From: Phycisphaerales bacterium UBA3190
GTDB lineage: Bacteria > Planctomycetota > Phycisphaerae > Phycisphaerales > UBA1924
Direction of reading: 5' to 3'
Assembly (NCBI GenBank): GCA_002364005.1
Contig: DEXG01000039.1
Span: 126,584 to 190,583 of the forward strand
DNA length: 64,000 nucleotides
In this document: piece by piece, positions 60,101 through 64,000 of the stretch
How positions within the stretch are numbered: position 1 is the first letter of the stretch
How the letters are laid out: each line of letters begins with the position of its first letter
Position numbers and translations under genes: made by a program
The notes under the pieces: model-generated
Told to the model about the DNA's origin: nothing
Databases searched by the model: none
Seen by the model: the letters and a program-made list of their open reading frames with translations, nothing else

Positions 60101-60311
60101 TGATGATGACCAGCTGATCGCGCGGGATGTCGATATCAACCGATTTGAGGTTGTGTTCCTTGGCGCCGCGGATCCGGATCATCCGCTCGGCTTCGATGGA
60201 TCGCTTGGCGCTCGGGGTCGCCTTGGTCGCCTGTTTCTTGGATGGCTTCTTGGATGTCTTTTTGGTTGAACGCTTCTTGGTCGTTTTCTTCGCGGGGGTC
60301 TTTGGGCTCAA
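57174..60311 (-). CDS. uvrA: Excinuclease ABC subunit A
   Basis: A 1045-aa nucleotide-excision-repair ATPase. ABC I: GLSGSGKSSLAFDTIF; ABC II: GVSGSGKSTLVNQ; signatures LSGGEAQRI and LSGGEAQRV; the second zinc finger CEAC...CEVC is intact. The first zinc module has CPNC, but where CPxC or CPxH is usual the sequence reads FADPDHPE, so one Cys is missing. The N-terminus carries ~40 extra Lys/Thr-rich residues (about 1-43). Residues 306-315 (GGTGETPVPP) come from a palindromic repeat. The TTG start at 60311 overlaps the upstream stop (TTGA) and has GGAG eight bases before it; the ATG at 60182 would remove the Lys-rich tail. Confidence 0.96.
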   Translation of the reverse strand: MSPKTPAKKTTKKRSTKKTSKKPSKKQATKATPSAKRSIEAERMIRIRGAKEHNLKSVDIDIPRDQLVIITGLSGSGKSSLAFDTIFAEGQRKYMESLSAYARQFLDQLKKPDIEEIEGIPPTIAIEQRSASHNPRSTVATTTEIYDYLRLLFARCGTPRSWAPTKTKKDGTVVSRSGRPIESSSATQIVDHITGFGDGTRMMILAPVVRAKKGFHKDTLEDLFKQGWVRARVNGELIDLRDALKEDNENPLKLHRHKKHSIDAVVDRVVIRDDDESRQRLVESVEACLRIAEGSVVVSVETTTNGGTGETPVPPNQKTWTDHAFSEHFADPDHPEISLSELSPRLFSFNSPFGACPNCHGLGVILEFDMDLVVPDMDVGLLNNAIQPWKKNGPGGMIYPRYLRRFCRAFDITPSTKLSAMDEELYTLLMHGNDAPGALKTRKQWDGVMPMLHAWFHKTESSWVKDHLHQFQHEIVCPTCCGDRLGIPALHVTIESKHKADMNKAGSPTVIGRPDNEGTILNISELSRLNITDAVRYIEGLKLTKEQAVIAEAIVREITNRLRFLESVGLEYLSLDRRTATLSGGEAQRIRLATQVGSGLVGACYVLDEPTIGLHQRDNDRLIRTLRHLTDIGNSVLVVEHDEDTIRAADHVIDIGPGPGVHGGQVVAQGSIEDIISTPESLTGDYLSGRKKIEVPSQRRKLSPKKAMVIKGAAENNLKSIDVSFPIGGMICVTGVSGSGKSTLVNQILLPAVKREVMGSKTKPGKHTRINGLQHIDRIIEVDQSPIGRTPRSNPATYTGIFDQIRKVFTATKEAKIRGYKPGRFSFNVASKNGGGRCEACAGQGTKKIEMHFLPDVFVECEVCNGKRYNRETLQVTYRGKNIADVLDMTVEDACSFFENHPKILRFTECLRDVGLDYITLGQPSTTLSGGEAQRVKLATELGKGTRYDGTPSSEHTLYILDEPTTGLHFEDINKLIGVLNRLADAGNTLIVIEHNLDVIKCADWINDLGPEGGDLGGTLLASGTPEAVAKTKASYTGQYLKEML
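57178..57209. repeat. 32-bp direct repeat, uvrA copy
   Basis: The copy inside the coding 3' end of uvrA, encoding SYTGQYLKEML. It pairs with 55918-55949. See the finding on a possible insertion footprint. Confidence 0.9.
59368..59396. repeat. Palindromic repeat unit inside uvrA
   Basis: 13-bp perfect arms, GGTGGCACAGGCG and its complement, with a 3-base loop TCT. It is read in frame in uvrA as GGTGETPVPP. From memory, the same palindrome, read in various frames as RRDACAT, AQASRLC or GTGETPVPP, is a dispersed repeat in planctomycetes, verrucomicrobia and some cyanobacteria. I see no second copy in this window. Confidence 0.75.
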
Positions 60312-60532
60312 GGGTGCGCTCCAGTCTGATCGCTGCCCGCTTCCTGCTGCTGCTGCTGTTGTTCCTGAGCCGCCGCCCGCTGTTCCTGGTCACGCTTGAC
60401 GGCTTGCGCCTTGAAGTAGTAGACCGTGCCCAAGAATGTGAAGCCAATGGCCACACCGGTCAAATAGGTCCCCAGCTTCGAGCGAAACTGAGCCGGCGTT
60501 GATTTGGCATTGTTCTGTGGAGGCGCACCCAT
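60308..60532 (-). CDS. Small membrane protein with Gln-rich tail
   Basis: A 74-aa protein. One membrane segment (about 22-43, YLTGVAIGFTFLGTVYYF), a basic stretch AQAVKRDQEQR, and a Gln-rich C-terminus with a run of glutamines. Its stop overlaps the TTG start of uvrA (TTGA), so the two are translationally coupled. The ATG at 60532 follows TAGAAT by five bases with no Shine-Dalgarno site, suggesting a leaderless mRNA that also carries uvrA. Function unknown. Confidence 0.75.
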   Translation of the reverse strand: MGAPPQNNAKSTPAQFRSKLGTYLTGVAIGFTFLGTVYYFKAQAVKRDQEQRAAAQEQQQQQQEAGSDQTGAHP

Positions 60533-60537
60533 GAACC

Positions 60538-60543
60538 ATTCTA
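60538..60543 (-). promoter_or_regulatory. -10 hexamer before the small gene and uvrA
   Basis: TAGAAT on the minus strand (five of six to TATAAT) ends five bases before the ATG at 60532, with no ribosome binding site. A clear -35 is not seen. Confidence 0.4.
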
Positions 60544-60559
60544 GTGAGCCGGGGGTGGG

Positions 60560-61372
60560 TTAAGCGACCATTTTGATCGAAGCAACACCCAGAATCAGCG
60601 CGATCACCAGCTTCAGGTGCGGGAGCTTGAGTTTGTGCGCCAGCGTCGCCCCCAGATAGCCCCCGGCCAGCGCCCCGACACCCATCGGGACGGCAAACCC
60701 AACCGCGTCCATGATGCGCAGGTGGGTCCCGTCGGCCAGCTCGATGCTGGGAAGCGTGTACATCTTCATGCTCGCACCGATGATCGATGCAACCCACATC
60801 GCTCCGGCGCTGCCCGCGATGGCGTGGCGCAGCGGGAGCTTCATGAAACTCAGCAGGGGCACGAGCAGAATCCCGCCCCCGATGCCCAGAAAACCCGAGA
60901 TGGTCCCGACCCCGACACCGATGCACGCGATCTTCCAGATGGCGGGCGTGGGGCTGTCGTCGGGATAATCGGGGATACTGATGATCGCGGTGATGATGTT
61001 GTACAGGCAATAGGCCCAGATGAACGCGGCAAACGCCCAGATCGACCACTTGCCCGCGCTGTGCTTTGAGAGCTGCACCCCGATGATCATGCCCATACCC
61101 ATCGCGGGAATAAGCACGCGAAGCAGGTCAGCCCGGGCCGCCTTCTTCTTGGCGTGCAGCAGACTCGAAGAGAGGGCCACGATCACATTGACACACATGG
61201 CCGCGGCCATGTAGACATGGTGCTCGTTCTTGAGCTTGTCGTCCTGATAGCCCCAGAAGACGGCCAGGGCGGGGATCATGATGATCGAGCCGCCCAGCCC
61301 CGCGAGCCCCCCGACGCAGCCGGCGACGAGCCCAAGCAGCGCCCGAAGCAAAAACTCATCAATCGGTGGCAT
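60560..61372 (-). CDS. TSUP family membrane transporter (TauE/SafE-like)
   Basis: A 270-aa polytopic protein with about eight membrane segments in two similar halves, each opening with a glycine motif: GGLAGLGGSIIMIPAL and GFLGIGGGILLVPLL. The family exports sulfite, sulfoacetate or other sulfur or organic anions across the inner membrane. The substrate here is unknown. GGGAG precedes the ATG at 61372. Followed closely by the small gene and uvrA on the same strand. Confidence 0.9.
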   Translation of the reverse strand: MPPIDEFLLRALLGLVAGCVGGLAGLGGSIIMIPALAVFWGYQDDKLKNEHHVYMAAAMCVNVIVALSSSLLHAKKKAARADLLRVLIPAMGMGMIIGVQLSKHSAGKWSIWAFAAFIWAYCLYNIITAIISIPDYPDDSPTPAIWKIACIGVGVGTISGFLGIGGGILLVPLLSFMKLPLRHAIAGSAGAMWVASIIGASMKMYTLPSIELADGTHLRIMDAVGFAVPMGVGALAGGYLGATLAHKLKLPHLKLVIALILGVASIKMVA

Positions 61373-61406
61373 GGGTACTCCCTGTGGGCTTGGTGTGCGG
61401 GGTCAT

Positions 61407-61721
61407 TCACAGCGGCGCGTTGATGCGGCTGCGAGACCGCTCGTCGAACGATTCGATATGCCGACGCAGCGACGAGACATCGAACCGCTCGGGAAGCGAG
61501 GCCCCGAAGTGCTCGACCGCCAGGCCAAAGGCGGCAAACGCGACCCGCTCCGGGGCGATCGCGCCGTTGACCAGGTGCTCATGGTCCACCCAGCTCAGGG
61601 TCAGCTCGTGGTGCTTGCGCTCGTTCCCACGCTCGACGCTGAAGGTGTAGAGCCAGCCGGTCGCTGTCTCGTGCTCCCCGTCGAGCTGGAACGCAGAATG
61701 ATCGAGGTCGTGCTCTGTCAT
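61407..61721 (-). CDS. Conserved small protein of unknown function
   Basis: A 104-aa soluble protein beginning MTEHDLDHSAFQLDGEHE, with GWLYTFSVERGNERKHHEL and ELTLSWVDHEHL. Rich in His and acidic residues, no signal peptide, no known motif. AGGA upstream supports the ATG at 61721. Lies between a membrane protein gene and the TSUP gene on the same strand, so probably part of one transcript. Confidence 0.7.
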   Translation of the reverse strand: MTEHDLDHSAFQLDGEHETATGWLYTFSVERGNERKHHELTLSWVDHEHLVNGAIAPERVAFAAFGLAVEHFGASLPERFDVSSLRRHIESFDERSRSRINAPL

Positions 61722-61731
61722 GGTCAGTATC

Positions 61732-62103
61732 CTAGAGGGCCGAACCGAGCACGACACCGGCACCGATCACCAGCCCGAATGTGATCGCCAAGGCCACCGC
61801 GCCCACGGCCAGCGCCTGCCCCAGCGTGTATCCGATGATCGACATGAACATGAATACATAGACCACATAGGTCAGGGCGAGCGAGATGCCCAGGATGAGC
61901 CACTCGTTGCCCTCGCCCATCGTGAGACCGAGCACAAACTGTGAAGCGCCGTTGACGATCGCGGCGTAGAAGCAGGCCTTGAAGGCATCCCCGAAATCAG
62001 GCGGGTCTTTGAGCACCAGCTTGCCGGCGATCATGGTCACGGTTCCGACGATGAGCCCGCTGATCGCGGCCACGATGATGAGAAACACCAATCCAATAAT
62101 CAT
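61732..62103 (-). CDS. Small integral membrane protein
   Basis: A 123-aa protein with four predicted membrane segments (LVFLIIVAAISGLIVGTVTM, ACFYAAIVNGASQFVLGL, LILGISLALTYVVYVFMF, ALAVGAVALAITFGLVIG). No recognised family. The ATG at 62103 is preferred (purine-rich GGGGGAA upstream). It ends ten bases before the next minus-strand gene start, implying co-transcription. Confidence 0.65.
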   Translation of the reverse strand: MIIGLVFLIIVAAISGLIVGTVTMIAGKLVLKDPPDFGDAFKACFYAAIVNGASQFVLGLTMGEGNEWLILGISLALTYVVYVFMFMSIIGYTLGQALAVGAVALAITFGLVIGAGVVLGSAL

Positions 62104-62136
62104 GTCTGGTTCCCCCGCTCCGGGTGCATGGTTCAA

Positions 62137-62162
62137 GAAAAAACACCCTGAAGTGCAGGGTG
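62137..62162 (-). terminator. Rho-independent terminator after infC
   Basis: CACCCTG (62144-62150) pairs with CAGGGTG (62156-62162); on the minus strand the hairpin is followed by seven T. It separates infC from the small membrane-protein genes. Confidence 0.9.
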
Positions 62163-62203
62163 CTGTGTGAGGTCAGTATACAGAAGATGGAAGGGCGGCG
62201 TCG

Positions 62204-62995
62204 TCAGATCTCGCCGAGGAGGTCGGCGACCTCGTCGTCGACCGGGTTGTTGGCCCGATCGTCCTTGGGGCCACGCTTGGCCTTCTTCTCTTCCTTCTTC
62301 TTTTCCATCTTCTCTTCTTCGGTCATGCCCTCGTACTCGTCCTCACGCTCGTCCTCGGCGTTCTGGGCGGCAACCTGTGCCTCGAGTGCTTCCAGGTCAT
62401 CCTCGTGGGCCTTGCCCTCTTGGATGAGGCGGGACTTGAGTGCCTTGATCTTGTCCTTGTCGGGCGAGAGCACCAGGGTGATGGCGCGTCCCATGGCCTT
62501 GGGGGCCACATCGATCTTGGCGATATCGCTCAGGTCCTGGCAGATCTGGAACAAGCGTTCCTCGCCGAGCTGCTTGTGCATGAACTCACGCCCGCGGAAA
62601 CGCTGGGTGATCTGGACCTTGTGCCCTGCCATCAGGAATCGCCGTGCCTGATCGACGCGGATCTGCACATCGTGGGGGTCGATCTTGAGCGAGCGGCCGA
62701 GCCGGATTTCCTTCAGCTCGTTGCCGTGCGTTCGCGCCTTGGCTTCTTTTTTCGACTGATCGTACTTGTGCTTGCCATAGTCCATGATCTTGCACACGGG
62801 CGGGCGTGAGTCGGGCACGACTTCGACGAGATCGAGGCCGGCCGCCTGGGCCATGCGCATCGCCTCGGCGGTCTCCACGACGCCGCGCTGTTCACCCTCC
62901 TCGTCGATCAGTCGGATCGGCGAGATACGGATCATGTGGTTTACGCGTGTCCGGTTAACCGGGCCGCCGCCTCTGTAGAATCGTCTGCGAGCGAT
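62204..62995 (-). CDS. infC: Translation initiation factor IF-3 with extended C-terminus
   Basis: A 263-aa protein. The N-domain (RVNHMIRISPIRLIDEEGE) and the PDSRPPVCKIMDYGKHKY linker are typical, as is the C-domain (KIDPHDVQIRVDQARRFL, GHKVQITQRFRGRE). After the core (around residue 180) there are ~80 extra highly charged residues ending VDDEVADLLGEI. The start is most likely ATC at 62995: AAGGAG lies seven bases upstream, while the TTG at 62999-63001 is only one base from it. Other bacteria start infC with AUU, and IF-3 itself controls such starts, so autoregulation is likely. The ATG at 62935 would delete conserved residues. Confidence 0.93.
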   Translation of the reverse strand: MARRRFYRGGGPVNRTRVNHMIRISPIRLIDEEGEQRGVVETAEAMRMAQAAGLDLVEVVPDSRPPVCKIMDYGKHKYDQSKKEAKARTHGNELKEIRLGRSLKIDPHDVQIRVDQARRFLMAGHKVQITQRFRGREFMHKQLGEERLFQICQDLSDIAKIDVAPKAMGRAITLVLSPDKDKIKALKSRLIQEGKAHEDDLEALEAQVAAQNAEDEREDEYEGMTEEEKMEKKKEEKKAKRGPKDDRANNPVDDEVADLLGEI

Positions 62996-63008
62996 ATCCA
63001 AACTCCTT
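62993..63008 (-). promoter_or_regulatory. infC: Ribosome binding site and AUC start of infC
   Basis: AAGGAG (63003-63008) then seven bases, then ATC (62993-62995). This is the feature that decides the start. A TTG directly after AAGGAGT would have one base of spacing and is not usable. AUC, like AUU, is a start that IF-3 discriminates against. Confidence 0.7.
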
Positions 63009-63118
63009 CACAAGTCATCTTGTCCTGCCGACACACGCCGGGCTCGGTTTCTATTGAACCAGCGCTGGGAGGGGAAAGCAAGCCTGCTCTCCAATCGCCC
63101 ACGCGAAATTGATAATGG

Positions 63119-64000
63119 TCAGTTCACCAGATTCAGCACCAGGGAGATCAGCAGCAACGCCACAACCACAATAAAGGGAGGCCAGATCAGGTGATCGACC
63201 AGCGAGGGCTGCCCCAACGGGTTCGTATTCTCAGGGATCTCGGCCGGGGCTGCCTGGGCCTCAGCGGCGATCTGGGCCAGATCGTCGGCCTGAAACACAT
63301 CTTTATGCGCCAGCGGGGGGGTATTGCCCTGCTTCAGCTCCCGAAGATCCATGAGCAGGTCGGCACAGTTCTGATAGCGATTGCTCACCTTCTTGGCCAT
63401 CATCATCTCGATGACCTCGCTGATTCCCGCGCTGAGCTTGGGATTCACATGATCCGGGGGCACCAGCTCGCTCTTGAGGTGCTTGTGCATCACCGAGCTC
63501 GGGTTCTTGCCCTCGAAGGGCACCGATCCGGTCACCATGTGGTACAGCGTCACGCCCAGCGAGTAGATATCCGCCGGTGGGCCGATGTCCTTCTCGCCCC
63601 GGATCTGCTCGGGGGAGATGTAGTAGGGCGTCCCGAAGGCACGCCCGGCCTCGGCCTCGGCGGCTTCGACATCGCTCATCGCCCGCGCCAACCCCATGTC
63701 CGCCAGCTTCACGACACCCTCTTTGGTGATCATGATGTTCTTGGGCTTCACATCCCGGTGGATCAATCCCCGGTGGTGGGCATGCTCGAGTGCCTCGGCG
63801 ACCTGGATCGTGATGTCGATCGCTTCGCTCTCTTTGTACCGCTTGTGCGTCACGATGTCGTCGTGGACGCTGCGCCCTTCGACATACTCCATGACGAAGT
63901 AGTACAGATCGCCCTCGTTGCCCACATCGAACGCCTGCACGATGTTGGGGTGGTTCAGCTGGGCCGCCGCACGCCCCTCGGCGAAGAACCGTTCGATGAA
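63119..64000 (-). CDS. Ser/Thr protein kinase, C-terminal part with membrane anchor (partial)
   Basis: 294 residues are visible; the start, with the Gly-rich loop and catalytic Lys, lies beyond the window edge. The seen part begins FIERFFAEGRAAAQLNHPNIV, then HRDVKPKNIM (catalytic Asp), ADMGLA (DMG in place of DFG), GTPYYISPEQI and DIYSLGVTLY. It is a Hanks-type kinase. After the kinase domain comes an acidic Ala/Pro-rich linker, then one C-terminal membrane segment (PPFIVVVALLLISLVLNLVN), so it is tail-anchored with the kinase in the cytoplasm. Same strand as and upstream of infC. Confidence 0.93.
   Translation of the reverse strand, partial: FIERFFAEGRAAAQLNHPNIVQAFDVGNEGDLYYFVMEYVEGRSVHDDIVTHKRYKESEAIDITIQVAEALEHAHHRGLIHRDVKPKNIMITKEGVVKLADMGLARAMSDVEAAEAEAGRAFGTPYYISPEQIRGEKDIGPPADIYSLGVTLYHMVTGSVPFEGKNPSSVMHKHLKSELVPPDHVNPKLSAGISEVIEMMMAKKVSNRYQNCADLLMDLRELKQGNTPPLAHKDVFQADDLAQIAAEAQAAPAEIPENTNPLGQPSLVDHLIWPPFIVVVALLLISLVLNLVN

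Overview
The window is GC-rich bacterial chromosome, most likely from a marine planctomycete of the class Phycisphaerae. This placement is an inference. It rests on four secreted proteins ending in a dockerin-like module that closes with Gly-Cys-Pro, two exported proteins with a VPLP-type C-terminal sorting tail beside an exosortase locus, planctomycete-style prepilins, and frequent TTG/GTG starts. I see no transposase, integrase, CRISPR array or rRNA. One tRNA-Ala(UGC) is present.

Layout. 1-5.2 kb: a zinc-ribbon membrane protein, a GNAT acetyltransferase, a GH35-like glycosidase and a small alarmone-hydrolase-like HD protein. 5.2-9.7 kb (minus strand): an exported PDZ-like protein, an APH-like phosphotransferase, YicC, SecG and TpiA. 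9.8-11.6 kb: an orphan flavin-dependent-halogenase-like enzyme. 11.66-24.85 kb (minus strand): a seven-gene exopolysaccharide/exosortase locus in transcription order Wza-like, exosortase, EpsI-like, giant TPR protein, Wzc-like co-polymerase, sugar epimerase, WecA-like transferase. 25-33 kb: LipA, an S41 peptidase, an HD-GYP protein, an EVE protein, a pseudopilin, an aldose epimerase and a long coiled-coil membrane protein. 33-40 kb: an ECF sigma/anti-sigma pair, a second prepilin, an exported cyclophilin, an outer-membrane barrel, tRNA-Ala, TrhO and a GAF/degenerate-GGDEF protein. 40-48.4 kb: fumarylacetoacetase, a methyltransferase, an FG-GAP protein, NnrD, TatD and Lgt. 48.5-56.8 kb: a secretome cluster with two tandem FG-GAP paralogues, another GC-dockerin protein and two VPLP-CTERM proteins. 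57-64 kb: UvrA, a small membrane protein, a TSUP transporter, two small unknowns, IF-3 and a partial Ser/Thr kinase.

How it fits together. The 11.66-24.85 kb locus supplies lipid-linked sugar initiation, chain-length control, outer-membrane export and an exosortase. The exosortase would process VPLP-tailed proteins such as those at 54.9 and 56.1 kb. The Gly-Cys-Pro dockerin proteins form a second, separate exported family with a shared C-terminal module.

Main items for follow-up: the shared Cys-bracketed GC-dockerin terminus; a 32-bp copy of the uvrA 3' end 1.26 kb downstream of the gene, bracketing a VPLP-CTERM gene; a palindromic repeat read in frame inside uvrA; seven genes that look leaderless, with a -10-like hexamer 5-6 nt before the start; an apparent AUC start for infC; a tyrosine-kinase-like domain without the Walker A lysine; a coiled-coil protein whose C-terminal half resembles a chain-length regulator; and the orphan halogenase-like gene.
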